From Raphanus sativus (Eukaryota; Streptophyta; Magnoliopsida; Brassicales; Brassicaceae): 64,000 nucleotides of DNA. Both the position numbers and the translations under genes were made by a program. Of the stretch, positions 35,050 to 46,473 are shown piece by piece. The DNA is taken from contig NC_079512.1 of the NCBI RefSeq assembly GCF_000801105.2, forward strand, positions 39,201,848-39,265,847, written 5' to 3'. The notes beneath the pieces were generated by a model. It was not told the DNA's origin and did not search any database. It saw nothing but the letters and a program-made list of their open reading frames with translations. The number at the start of each line of letters is the position of its first letter. Positions within the stretch are counted from its first letter, which is position 1.

Positions 35050-35057
35050 TATATAAA
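35050..35057 (+). promoter_or_regulatory. TATA box of the PIPL3/TOLS2-like gene
   Basis: TATATAAA about 109 bp before the ATG, in the context CGTGTATATAAAAAGC. Confidence 0.6.
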
Positions 35058-35158
35058 AAGCTTTACTTCCTCCTCTGCTACTCCTTTTCTATCAATCACC
35101 GAAACACATTCATTGGCTTAAACCCTAAACCCCAAACACCTGAGCTACCTCAACAAAA

Positions 35159-35419
35159 ATGAGACCCTTTGGCTTGATCTTTACGGTCATGTTCTTGGTC
35201 TCAGCCTTCTCGGAATCAAGAACTGTCGATTGCAGAGTTCTCCTTGGTGGCTCATCGGAGGAAATAGGCCAATACAAGAATCATGGTGTTGGTTTGCGAA
35301 GTAAAGAGTTGTTAGGGGTTGTGATACGTGGTTATAGAAGGTTACGCGCGCTCTCTTCAGCTGGAGAGAGGATGCAGACAATGGCTTCAGGTCCGAGCAG
35401 AAGAGGTGCGGGGCACTAA
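35159..35419 (+). CDS. PIPL3: Secreted peptide precursor, PIPL3/TOLS2-like
   Basis: Single exon, 86 residues. A signal peptide (about residues 1-20, FGLIFTVMFLVSAFSES) is followed by a basic variable region and the C-terminal motif ASGPSRRGAGH, the conserved SGPSxxGxGH core of the PIP/PIPL family; the protein ends exactly at this His, as usual. Position next to the PIP2-like gene corresponds to A. thaliana At4g37295, which I recall as PIPL3/TOLS2, a peptide acting through RLK7 in lateral root founder-cell spacing. Transcribed divergently from the PIP2-like gene with 3.5 kb between them. Confidence 0.82.
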   Translation: MRPFGLIFTVMFLVSAFSESRTVDCRVLLGGSSEEIGQYKNHGVGLRSKELLGVVIRGYRRLRALSSAGERMQTMASGPSRRGAGH

Positions 35420-36307
35420 AAGATTATTCATCCACTTACACTATACAACAATATTTGTCTAGCTCAGGTTATAGTAAAGGATTTTTCATTTGTGACAGAA
35501 TCATTATATTTACTCAGTCTTTAAAAATCAATGTAAAGTATAGAAGTGAGAAAATTCTTTAATCATGATACAATAGTCTGTTTCCTTCTCATAAACACCC
35601 ATATATATAGTACGTGCCAAAAAATTCCTTTATTTGATTGGATTTTGAAATAGTTTTGAGATCCACATTAACCGTGAAAATTAGACATGAAATCAATTAT
35701 ATATTAGATTATAGATTATAGATTATAGATTCAGGAGCTGTTATTGGTCACCATGGTGAAATACAAATGATATATATCTTCTAAAGCTTAAAGAATTAAC
35801 TAGAAGTACGATCATATAATTATGAAAACCATGATTATTTCATGTTTTACCAATTCATGATTCAAATTTTGCTGAAATGCAAACAGTTTTTTTTGTTGTT
35901 GGAAAGTTGGAAGTGTTAGCCTTTGGGGTATTAAAAGGGACACTTTGTTTACTGTCCTTGGTAGCCGGAAATGGAAAGCTATACACTTTATATATGTTCT
36001 AAATTGCCATCCAGCTCTTGATATTCGTATTCCCTAAAAATCCTGGCAAATTACAAAGTTACTTTGTAAAATGTTGGTAGAATATATCTACGATGACAGT
36101 TAAAGGAAAATATTTGTTACTGTGAATAAATTGCTTTGGAGAAAATTGACAAAACATTAAAATTCTGACTTGTAGTTATGAGAAATGAAACAACCAGGCC
36201 CATCCAAAGGCCCATTAACTATTTCTTTTTTAACCAAACATGTGAGCAAACTCTACTCTCGCTTTTCCAGTTGTAAACCAAAGTGCCAAACGACAGAGAA
36301 GGCGACG
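35420..36307. other. Intergenic AT-rich DNA, nothing recognised
   Basis: Contains a short (AGATTAT)n tandem near 35706-35730. No gene. Confidence 0.4.
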
Positions 36308-36996
36308 ATGAGTTCGATGAAGCCAAGCAGGAGCGACGAGATACCCGACCTGGATCAACAGATCAAGAACACCAACCAGATCAGAGCTGGTTTTGACTCC
36401 TTGGCCCCTAAACGACCCACTAAACCCACCCGGAGCGAGCCAGGCCCTTTCGGATGTTTCTCTACTCCCGACCCAACCACTGACCATCCGGAGGCTGACA
36501 AGTTCCAAACTCTCCAGTCACAAACTCATGTTCGGTTTCTCTACCTCACTACTTTTTTCTCTTCACGTAAACGTATCGTCAGAATTGAGATCTTTTGGTT
36601 AAGAAAATACAGGGTAATATTCTGCATGAAGGAGGTTCAGCTGCTGTTCAAGATGAGTTCCTGGAGACAGAGTATTACACGAATCTCACCGCCATTGATA
36701 AGCAACATCACACGGTTCTCATCTTTGTTTCTCTTTCTCTAAAATTACGGCTGGAGAAGTTTACCTTTTTGTAGTAAATGTGGTTATGTTTCTGAAACTA
36801 GACCGGAAGTGGGTTTATAAATGTGGGGAAGGAAGACGGCGGTGAAGAGACCGTTATAGCCGCCGCTGCAATGGGAGACGGAGGCGAAAAGGCTGTTTAC
36901 AGAAGCAACCCGGCGACGAACGAGTGGATTCCTGCGGTGGAGGAGGGCTTTGCTTCAGAATCTTCGTCTAAACCGAATCGGAGCGAGAGTTCTTGA
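36308..36996 (+). CDS. MEE59: MEE59-like protein
   Basis: Three exons (36308-36529, 36613-36714, 36802-36996; 519 nt, 172 residues). The ATG at 36308 gives MSSMKPSRSDEIPDLDQQI, the conserved family start; an upstream in-frame ATG at 36185 is not needed. The protein is hydrophilic and rich in acidic residues, with no membrane segment and no known catalytic motif. Recognisable blocks are IRAGFDSLAPKRPTKP, GNILHEGGSAAVQDEFLE and TGSGFI. The A. thaliana homologue (At4g37300, maternal effect embryo arrest 59) is named from a mutant screen; its biochemical role is not known to me. Splice sites are GT-AG (CAT|GTTCGG, ACG|GTTCTC). Confidence 0.85.
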
Positions 36997-37729
36997 ATGG
37001 GATCTTTGGATGTGTGTACTTTATCTTCTTCCTGATGTTATGTTTCTTGGTATTATTATCATAAAATATTAAAATATATAAACTAATTAAATAAGTTTCT
37101 GTCATTAATATGAAATAATTATTTAACAGTTGATTAGAGGAAGTTTCAAACTTCCAAAATATCTCTGATAAGATCGAACTTTCTGTGGTCTGTATTACAC
37201 AACAAAGATTTTTTTTTTTGTCTCCGACATCATGTCAATTCTTCAACTACCACCAATATAATTGAATTGTACATATATCATCAAGAATATGATTAAATGA
37301 CACTTCTAAAATAAATATTTTCGGGGTAAATCCTTTATTCTACCTAATTATTGCCAATCAAGCTATAAACATACCAGAAATAATTTCAGCTACTTTCAAC
37401 AGAATACAATTGAAAAAGCTTTTACGAAAAAAAAAGTTTCACCTGTTTTAACATGAGTAAAAAGTTTAAGTCTCTCACCTTTTTCTGTTTATTTTTTCTT
37501 AATTTTTTTTATTTCAACTTTTAGTCGATCTATTATTTTTCTTTTCTTTCTAAATCACCCCTTTTATTTTAGTTTTGGATACACTTAATTTACAATCACA
37601 CTCCAGTTTATATTTTAAAGGTTGTTTTATTGCAGCTGAATAATCTTACTACACAAAATAATAATAATAATAATCTTATTACAGATAATATTATGACTTG
37701 TTTTTTTTCTAGAACATTATGACCAATTA
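36997..37729. other. Intergenic between MEE59-like and CYP81H1-like 3' end
   Basis: AT-rich with T/A runs and an AAT triplet repeat near 37650-37672. No gene and no P450 sequence were seen, so the missing CYP81H1 C-terminus is not here. Confidence 0.4.
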
Positions 37730-40700
37730 TCATATCTTAAAAAACAATCTACATATTCTTGAATCTTCAGAAGAGCAATTCGGAAGCCACCTCACGTGAC
37801 AAACCCGTCTCCCTAAACCCAACCCGGGACAAACCCGTCTCCCTAAACCAAACGGCATCATCTTACTACTATACTGTCCAAGCTGATCTCTCCTTTCAAA
37901 TCTCTCCGGCTTAAACGACGTTGGATCATCCCACACGCTTGGATCTCTATGTATAGCCCACAAGTTAACCAACACGATTGTATCACGTGGAATATCGAAC
38001 CCACCGATGACACAATCAGAAGATGAGAAATGAGGAACCATAAGTGGAGCCACAGGGCATAGCCTTAGTGTCTCGGATACAACGTTGTTCAAGTAGTCCA
38101 TGTTCACCTGATCATCTTCTTTTAACAAACGACGATTACTTGATGACGATGATGGTTCCATGTGAGCATCAATATTTTGTCTCGTTGTCTCAAATACTTG
38201 TGGATGGTTTAATAGATTTGACATTGCCCATTCTACGGTTAAAGCCGATGTATCTGTGCCTCCTATTACCATCATCTGATAATATAATCCAATAATTAAT
38301 ATGGGACCGTTGTTGTGTGACGTGACATAGGAGTGTGGGATAAACATTAAATAGAGCTTTTCACATGATTTGTTGTCATTCCACTGGTTTACAGTTTTTT
38401 GTTTTGTTTTGTTCCAGCTGGGGTCGGTGATAACAATCAAGATTGGTGTTCCAGTGTCAACATCAAGGGGTTTCGTAATAAATTTTAATGTCTGGTTATT
38501 CAATTCTAATTTCATCTACATTTGGGTTGGATAAGTATTCGGTTTTCCTAGTTTGGTTTAACCATGGATTCTAACTAATTTTAGTTTGAGAATTATATAT
38601 ACAAAAAACATATGATTGAATCGAAGGGTATATAAAAACATACCAGAATGAGACCTTTGATGGTAACATCATTGTAGTAATGAGGCTCCTTTTCTTGAGA
38701 ATCAAGCAAATGAGCAATCATGGTGTTCTTAAACTCCATTCTTCCTCTGTTAGCTCTATGTTCATCCAAAAACCCTTGTAATAAACTATCCATCTTTTCT
38801 CCAACCCTCTTTGCTCTCTTGATGTAACCTTTGTAGTCATACCACCTTAGAGCCGGCAAAAAATCGGCTGGGTTGTCCGCCGCAGAGAGCTCTAGAATCT
38901 CCACCACTAGCTCCCGGAACTCCGAGCTTATCTTCTCTTTTTCGCCTTCATCTTCCTCGGAGAATCTCTTTCCAGTCATCATTCTCGTTATAACGTTTAG
39001 GGTAAGATCCGTTAGTAACGGTCGTAACTCCACCTGAATAAAAAAGTATGTTCTTCTTACGGTCTGATATGGTTCGGTAATCTTTAACCGGATTTAAAAC
39101 CAAAATTGATCTTAAGAACACGTTTTTCTTTCTTAGTCTGAACATTGATATTTCAAGTAAATACCGACAGATTTAGAGCTGAATAGACAATTTTCCACGG
39201 TTTCCACCCATGTTTATTTCTGTAATTTTTAAATATAACATATTGTTTTTATTGAAATACCTTCAAATAGAATCTAAACTACAAAAATGCTTCTAAGTCT
39301 ATATATCTATTCTATTAAAAATGACAATAAATATTATGTCCAACTATTTATTTCATTTATTTATATGACTATACAATTAAACTAAATTAATATTAAATAT
39401 AAATATGATTAAAAACTTAAATATAAAAATTGAAATTCTCAAAAATAATTAAAACAAAAAATATACCCACAGAATCTAGTTACTAGTTTAAATTGGGAAT
39501 CATTAATAACAGAAACAATAAATTTTAAACTAATAAAAGTAGTTATAATTAACTAATAAAACTACATGAGATATATTATATATGTTACAAGTTTATTAAA
39601 ATTTATTTTATTATTAGTTTCTCATATTATGTAAGTATATAATACAATACAATACAACTACGTGTGTATATCAATAAATATCTAATACTATAAAGAAAAG
39701 GGGACTCCCTTCTCCTCTTGCCACGTCACTAAATGGGTTCATCAGGTGTCGACACGTGTCTAAACGCATTTTATATCTACGTTTCATTTAACTGTTGTTT
39801 CGTGGGTTTTAATAGCTGTGTTTCGTTGTTGGGCCGTCACAATTGGGTTTAGCAGATTACTTTGCCGTCTTCTTGCTGATTTTAATCTGCAAACAGACGA
39901 TATATTTTCTCAACTCTTAGCCTCCCTTATCGTTCAACATTCACAATCTCCAACTCTCTGTCTCCCTTCCCATTCCATGCGGATCGAAAACCACCTCAAG
40001 CCTATAAATTGGAGAGTGTGCAGAGAAGAAGGAGCCAGTTTGCCGTAGGATGGAGCAGACGGTGGCGCGGATGAGGATGGTGGCTTTGGTTCATCGTAGG
40101 GCACATCATAAGAAGAGGAAGTTGATGATCGTACAACGGATTGTTTCCGCCGGAGGAGTAAGGTAGCTTTGGAGGTGGCGATTGATTTCCACAACCGTAA
40201 CCTGAAAAAGTAAACACTTTGCAAAAGAGAACGAAGAAGACAATGAGTTGACCTTAAAGCTCTGTTTCTTTTAGTTTTTTATATACTTTTTGTTTTTGTT
40301 TCTAGGTGAATCAGGAGAAAGACTCTTGCAGAAAGTATTTAAAGTTCAGTGGAGTTATTGATATTCTCACCAAAGGTATTTTTTTCTTTTTCTACACTAC
40401 AACATCACTAAAACATACTGCAACAGTTTCTGTATCAAATAGTTTGATTTCTGACATAATAATTTGATTTATACTCTTTTGTATGTTCTGGAACACAATG
40501 TGGGCTTCGAATGTACGTGGTTGTTTTGTATGAGCAGAAAGACAAGCCTTCCTCTGCTTTAGAGTAAGTTACTGGACACCTACTTTGTTTAATTCTAACA
40601 AACATGTACCCAGGTGATGATAGCGTTTATGAACTTAATCCTAATATGACTTATGTTGGTATGAATAAGATCTAGGCCTTGCAGCACAGATAGTTCATGT

Positions 40701-43060
40701 GGTAATTGCTGCAACTTTGTTGAATTCACCAGTAAACTGTTATCCGGACAGGTTCTGATAACTTTCCCTGCTGATATACATCTTCAGTTGTCCGTTTTTT
40801 ATGATCGTTAATGGTTGATTTGTGCAGAACATGTCCTCCAAAGATCAGTCATTACTGTATGAGCCCATCAAAGAGCTTGATATCACGTTAAACCAAGTGA
40901 GTTAAAACCACATCCACCTGTGCCTTATCAATTCTACTGAGGAAAGTTCAAATTTTGTTTTGTTTATAGATTGTTTTAGATAGATGCAGGAGTTTCAGTA
41001 GATATAATTTCAGGCGTGAATGATCCAGTAACTTTGCATTACCTCAACAGGTTTGCAAGTAAATTATCTTAAGGCCGTTTTTTTCCTACAGCCACCGGTC
41101 AGTTGACTTTTCCCTCGATCAGCACCTTATAACACCTTCAGATCATGTAGAAATCCTCATTCATTTGATGTGGACGATATCAGGTATAATTACTGTACAT
41201 AAAGGACACAATCTTTTAACTGTAGTTTGTTTTTTTAGCTAAAAACTGTTGGGGTTTTAACACTTTTTGCAGATTTCTTGGAACTTATGGTAAGAACATC
41301 AATGACCTTGACAAGTACTCAGAGGCGAAAAGCAAGCTTGATTTGCCGAAAGAAGACTGAGGTGGAGACATCTTGCTCCCGCTGCACCTAATACAATCAG
41401 TGAGAATTCACCTCCCCCCCTTGCAAAATATACATTTAGAACAAAGTTCCATTTTTGAGTCTATTGGTTTGATTCACTTCTATGTAGTTTGTTATCCTTT
41501 CACCGATGGAGAGCCTTTAGTGATTGAAACTTGCCCTCATGTCTTCTTCGTTGGAAATCAAGATAAATATGACAACCGTTTGGTAAAGGTACAATTTCCT
41601 TGCATATAGATTGATTATATAAATACATGGTAGGTACTTTTTGTTTCTTGGGTCAAACAGTGCTCTAAGTGTGCTGGGTAATATATTAATGTTGCAGGGT
41701 CAGAAGGTCAGCTGATTAGGTTGATCTGCATTCGAAAATTTTGTAAGACCGGTATTGCTGTTGCAGTGCGTTGAAATTTGAGAAGATATAATCTGGAATT
41801 CAATTTTTCTTTCATATCTCAAATTCATCAAACATAGTTGTTTTTTTTTATGGTTTTTTTTATTGGCAGAGGAACTTGAGGAATATGGTGTGTCACACCT
41901 GTAGCTTTAACATTCAGTTCATACCATTAAATACTTTGAAGATCTTTGGAGGTGTTATTGTATTAGTTTCATGAGAATTTGATACATTGATCTTAGTAAC
42001 ACGGTTATTAATGCATGAAAAATGTATAAAAAAACCTGGATATGCCAAAAGCTTATTAACCCCGTTCGAATACATGCCAGTCTGGAGCTCACTAGAAAGA
42101 GGTTTTTTCTCTTAGGTTTTTCTATGTTTGACATATTTATTGATTGTTTTTGTTAACTTTTTTTTTTTCAAATTTTGTTAACAATATATTGACAAAGCTA
42201 TTCTAAAATGGTTACTAAATTCCCCCAAGAAAATCAATTTGATGTCTTCAAAATACTTGGCATAAAATTATTGATGAATTTGTCATCTTACGGTTCTCAC
42301 GCTCAATATTCTGACATTCTACTTAACTATTTTAACATGACATAGAAATAATGGTTCAGAAATGATATAACTAAAACCCTCTAGAATTTAAACACAAATG
42401 TCAATCCAACTATTTATATTTACAAATGCTCAATCAAACATAAGATATTTCGATATTATTTTAAATTTACTATCCCGCCCGTAGGGCGGGTTTACCCTAG
42501 TATTTTATATAAGAGTTAGGTTTTCATCAAGATGAGATATACGGACTTACTTTAGCCGGGCGTTGGACGGATAAACCGTGAAGCTTTTGCAGAAGCCTCT
42601 TAACTTCGTCTTGTCGGATTTCTGCTGAGCCGTTGAGTCGATGCGTTGAAAAGACTTCCAAGGCGGTGATGCGACGGAGGTTTCGCCAGTGGTCACCGTA
42701 AGGAGCCGTTACCATGGAGGTGTAGTCATAAGCGACGTACTTGCCCATGATGAAACGAGGCCGGTTCGCCAAGACTATGTCGTTTTTCGTCAAAAAACAT
42801 TCTTCGGCTGCGGCTGGAGACGACACGATAACGGCGAGGCGAGAGCCTAGGCGGAGAGAGAATACGGGGCCGAGGGAGTGCGAGAGACGGAGGAGAGTGC
42901 GGTGAAGCAACGGTTGTCTGAGGAGGTGAAGGTGACCAATGATCGGAAAACAGAGACGTGGCGACGGCGGAAGGTTTTTGTTGGATTGATAGAGTCGGAG
43001 TAACAACTTGGTGATGAGAACAGTAATAAGAATGGTGGGGATAAGTAAACTATAATCCAT
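37730..43060 (-). CDS. CYP81H1: Cytochrome P450 CYP81H1-like, C-terminally truncated, Helitron in intron 1
   Basis: Exons 43060-42551, 39033-38644 and 38275-37730 join in frame (1446 nt, 481 residues). An ER membrane anchor (residues about 3-20) is followed by the PPSPR hinge and the P450 core: WRNLRR in helix C, the I-helix [16 protein letters not shown] (K-helix; the usual ExxR), PERFERR and the heme loop [10 protein letters not shown]. Directly after the heme loop a 30 bp tandem duplication (repeat units 37798-37819 and 37828-37849) copies GLGRRVC, and the remaining 22 residues are unrelated to any P450; about 45 residues of helix L and beyond are lost. The protein is probably inactive. 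Intron 1 (39034-42550) is enlarged by a 2.8 kb Helitron. Same strand as the CYP81D genes to the right. Confidence 0.85.
37798..37849 (-). repeat. 30 bp-period tandem duplication over the heme-binding motif
   Basis: GACAAACCCGTCTCCCTAAACC occurs at 37798-37819 and 37828-37849. The period of 30 keeps frame and duplicates ten codons. Confidence 0.85.
40306..40565 (+). pseudogene. Captured fragment of a c-Myc-binding-protein (MYCBP/AMY-1) homologue
   Basis: Two exon-like pieces: 40306-40375 encodes [22 protein letters not shown] and ends at a GTATTT donor; 40510-40565 encodes [18 protein letters not shown] and ends at GTAAGT. Together they match the conserved core of the small MYCBP family (a RxYLexSGVxDxLTKVLVxLYExxxKPxSAL pattern). 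Original introns are retained, so it was captured as DNA, not through mRNA. The end and beginning of the gene are missing. Confidence 0.7.
40681..41800 (+). pseudogene. Captured fragment of DNA polymerase delta small subunit (POLD2)
   Basis: Consecutive exon-like pieces with introns: 40681-40750 ([10 protein letters not shown]), 40828-40896 ([17 protein letters not shown]), 40980-41051 ([15 protein letters not shown]), 41090-41183 ([19 protein letters not shown]), 41273-41359 ([20 protein letters not shown]), 41450-41588 ([33 protein letters not shown]) and about 41698-41780 ([17 protein letters not shown]). These follow the order of the C-terminal half of POLD2. Stops and frame breaks occur between and within pieces, for example in 41090-41183 and after 41345, so it is not functional. 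It lies antisense to the CYP81H1-like gene. Confidence 0.8.
42474..42500 (+). other. Helitron 3' hairpin and CTAG terminus
   Basis: CCCGCCCGTAGGGCGGG forms a 7 bp stem with a 3 base loop, ten bases before the CTAG|T end. Confidence 0.85.
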
Positions 43061-45109
43061 GACTTTTCTCGTCTTATTCTTTTTCTCTAGCTTTGTGTGT
43101 CTCTTCCATCATTTTATACCCATTTTTCTACCCTACTTGCAAGTAAAATAACAAAAGTAATACTCCTAGTTGTTAATTAATTACCGTTTATTTCTTCACA
43201 CTGTCTACATAAGAGTTTATTCAACAATCTTTTGACAAATAGAAAACGATCGATTTGACATTAAGAGTGTGAAGGTTGATGGCTCGAGGGATCTTCCAAC
43301 AAAGCGTGAACGGAAAGTAACAAAGAAAGAGCAAGAGAAATATGTTTTTAAATATAATTTAGCTAAATTATCATTTTATAAATCGAAGTTATACACGTTA
43401 TAAACTATTTTTATTCATAGATACCTTATAAACAAAAATAAGCAAATGTATAATTTCCTTTAAAAGTCCGTATAAACATTATTCTCTATTTTGCTAAAAA
43501 AAAACATTCATAAATTTATATTTTTGTAAATGATCTTACAAGTATGTAAAAATACATGTAAAAAATAAAGTGGTGGTAGTGTAGTGACAATTTCTCAGGA
43601 TTTGGTGTATATCTACATTAGTCGTGGATTCAATTCTCTCTACAAACTAAATATGACTATTTGGATAGTATGGATTTGAATTAATGGTTTACATTATGGG
43701 CCATAACAGATGATTGGTTTATTTTTTTGCATTCGTCGGAAAACATTCCAAACTCGGATCAAACAGTATGATACGCTTTTGGATTAATCCACTCTGTACC
43801 ACTAAATACATTCCTCTCTAAACCGATCGGATCAGCCGATAGAATTTATCAAAAAATATATATGTAAAAAATAAATATTTTTAGTTTTGAAAGCATACAC
43901 CACCAATAATAATCAAATCTTTATATAGTATAGATATTGAAGACGACGCAATCTATTTATTATAGTAATTTGATAATGATATGCTAATTTTCTATTTATC
44001 TGATAATACTGAACAAACGTCAAAAATTAAATCCAGATAATGACGACCCTAACCACGTCTCTTTCATCTTAACAATCCAAAAATTATGTTGAAAAAGTCT
44101 CTCTAAATTTGAAATTTCTTAAAATTCTATTTATCTTCTTCGGTATCGTCACTATCGTGACATCCAAACTACTAGATAATCGCCATCGTGCTTATACGTT
44201 TTTATTATATGGGCAGGTCTAGACGACTTTCATAATTTATTATATTAAACCCCGTTGGTCCTACGAGTCCATCGGATTATTCAAAGTCACCCCTCGGCTC
44301 CCAAGAGCTCAGAATCTTTCCACGATCGTGACATTGCTTTTAAGGAAGTGAAACAATCAATCATTTTGTGGGAAGGAATTCTATACCAGACTTTAATATA
44401 TATAAGAGATGCAAATCAAGCTAACGACTGTTATTTGATTGTGAATTAAAAGTGTCATATTTTGTCGACAAAGTTACAAATTTTGTTTTCTCTAAATAAA
44501 AGAGAATTTAAAGTCTCTAATTCTTAATAATAGTTACGTGTTAGCTACATATAATCATTATCTATGCCTAACTTATGAACATATGCAAATAATTAATTAT
44601 AATATAAACCTGTTTTAATTAGCTTAGCTAGTCGACAAAGTTATAACTTCTTTTTATATGATAAACACTAGATTTTGTCATGAAAATGACTAGGGAAAGT
44701 TGTCAATGAGATTTGAATTAAAAAAATTGGTTTCGCAACTTTACTTCACGAAAAAATTATATTCAAGTAACTTCTTAAGTAACAACGCAATCACAGTTAC
44801 GTATATGCAGAACAAAACAAAACAAAAAACTAAGAAACTAACTGAATTTCTCAGCATCAGATTTCATATCATATTATATAACACATTACAAAATTAACAA
44901 CATAAATACGTTACATACGGTAGAAATATTAGCGAGTTCTCTATCGTATGTAGATTTTTTTGTGAAGTCAGTGTTGATTTGTTCAACTGACATACCGGAT
45001 GTGGGCACCAATTAAGGTGGTTCCTTGTAATGTTTTCCAGTCTTTTAATATAATCGGTATTAAAAAACATTTGAGAGTTCTAATTCACAACAAAAAAGTT
45101 TAATGGGAA
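43061..45109. other. Intergenic between CYP81H1-like and the CYP81 relic
   Basis: The left end holds the CYP81H1-like promoter. The rest is AT-rich, with no gene recognised. Confidence 0.4.
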
Positions 45110-45941
45110 GTACACTGTACATGGACTTTGCATGCACATGGCTCGCAATGGAACCTCTTTGGGCATCGTGACTTCTTTCCCTTCCCTCCTAGTCATATTT
45201 TGTACGACACCAACTCCGAGGTCTGGATATTTTGGGTATCGGTTGATTCGCTTATTTCAGATATTAGGTAGTTTGGATAAGGAGATAGGGGATCCATTTA
45301 CTACTTGAGTATTTTTCAATTCAGTTAGTTTTAGGTTCAGTCCAGATAGTAAAAGTAGAAATCAGAAAATACTTCGAAAAAATTCAGTTCTCATTCGATT
45401 CTCAGTTCAGTATCGATTTCGATTCGGTTATTTCAGGTAATTTGGATAATTCAAATTAAATATCAGATATTTTGAATAAAATATCAAATAATTAGGATAA
45501 TTATAATAAAAAAAATTGGATATTTCAGATAAAAATATTCAAATACTTTGAGATACTTTACAAATAGTTTTCGTAAAATATTTTGGATACTTTTAATAGA
45601 TTTTTAAATTATAAATATATATTTAGTTATGTTACATATATAATTAATATTTTTATATATTTAAGTACCTTTTGGTTCTCAGTTTAGTTATTTCGGATTT
45701 AGAACATAGAAATCATTCAGATATTTAAAAGTTTTGGTTTGATTTTAGTTTTGGATATTTCGGTTTTGTTCCGGTTCAGATTTTTTTGTTCCGGTTTTTT
45801 TTGCCTACGCTTACCAGCTCCCATTCGAAAAATTGCACCAACGAGACAAGAGCCAAACCCACTAACTGATGAGATGAGAAAGCCCAGCTCCAGTACAAGA
45901 CCATCTTCCCATTGACTAGCACAGCTATATAATAGTCTCAA
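45110..45941 (-). pseudogene. CYP81 relic (C-terminal exon piece) split by a repeat insertion
   Basis: On the minus strand 45941-45810 reads GRWSCTGAGLSHQLVGLALV, then SLVQFFEWELV, the P450 segment that follows the heme cysteine. The reading then breaks into a roughly 580 bp repeat (about 45215-45800). At 45205-45110 P450 sequence returns: MTRREGKEVTMPKEVPLRAMC, the conserved CYP81D C-terminus. The rest of the gene is absent. So a further CYP81D copy once lay between the CYP81H1-like and CYP81D genes. Confidence 0.7.
45215..45800. repeat. TTCGG/GGTTCGG-type dispersed repeat inserted in the CYP81 relic
   Basis: A segment rich in TTCGGTT / TTTCGGAT phrases that ends GGTTTTTTTTGCCTACGC, similar to the end of the repeat at 56236-56905 (GGATTTTTTTGCCC). 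Flanks AGCTGGTAAGCG and AGTTGGTGTCG (minus strand) may be a decayed target duplication. Non-coding. Confidence 0.5.
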
Positions 45942-46045
45942 ACTTATGTGCGACTTGGATTCGGTAATTTTTGTAACATTTCATAATTATATCTGTGATA
46001 GCTTGAGATTCACTACGTTAAATTGATAACTGACTAGTAACCTTT

Positions 46046-46355
46046 ATAGCATCCCCATTGGAGAATGTTAAATGAGGATCACACAAACCAAAAAAAAAAT
46101 ATTAAAATGAGTTACTTTTGCTGAATCTCTTTCTCGCGAGTTCTTCCCACTGATCCCGTATCATTACTATTCTGCGAGCTCCACGATATATGTCGGCCCA
46201 CGGTTGATTCAATTATTAATTTTAGAGAAAAAACAAACAGTAAAAAATAATAATAAAACAATTATTCAATTATTAATTTTAGAAAAAAAAACAAACAGTA
46301 AAAAAAAATTGTTTTGTGAATTTCTCTATTGGATTCACTAATGGATTGCTCTTAC
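46046..46355. mobile_element. MITE-like element with AGCATCCCCATTGG / CTAATGGATTGCT ends
   Basis: Left AGCATCCCCATTGGAGAATG and right CTATTGGATTCACTAATGGATTGCT are imperfect inverted repeats, of the same style as 13246-13500. Inside lies a tandem duplication of about 58 bp (CAATTATTAATTTTAGA...AAACAAACAGT, about 46208-46308). Non-coding. Confidence 0.4.
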
Positions 46356-46473
46356 ATCGATATTAAGCAAAGATTTTAAAAGTCAAGCAAATGTCAACAT
46401 ATAAAGTAGTCACTTAAACAAATATTTTGATATATAAAAAGGGAAATAACGGTAAGTCTTTTGAAGACAAACA

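Larger units (their letters stand above)
39681..42500 (+). mobile_element. Non-autonomous Helitron carrying host gene fragments, in CYP81H1 intron 1
   Basis: The 5' end TCTAATACTATAAAGAAAAGGGG starts at 39681 after an A; the 3' end is a hairpin CCCGCCC-GTA-GGGCGGG (42474-42490) followed by TTTACCCTAG, with a T beyond. Insertion between A and T, a TC start, a subterminal hairpin and a CTAG end are Helitron features; there is no target duplication, as expected. Length 2820 bp. No Rep/helicase gene. The interior holds exon pieces of a c-Myc-binding-protein homologue and of POLD2 on the plus strand, antisense to the P450. The 5' part (39720-40230) may contain a further captured piece of unknown origin. 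Confidence 0.85.

Noticed and set aside
39720..40230. Possible third captured gene in the 5' part of the Helitron (Pro/Ser-rich minus-strand frame)
   Set aside because: A splice-like acceptor and coding look are present, but I could not recognise any family.
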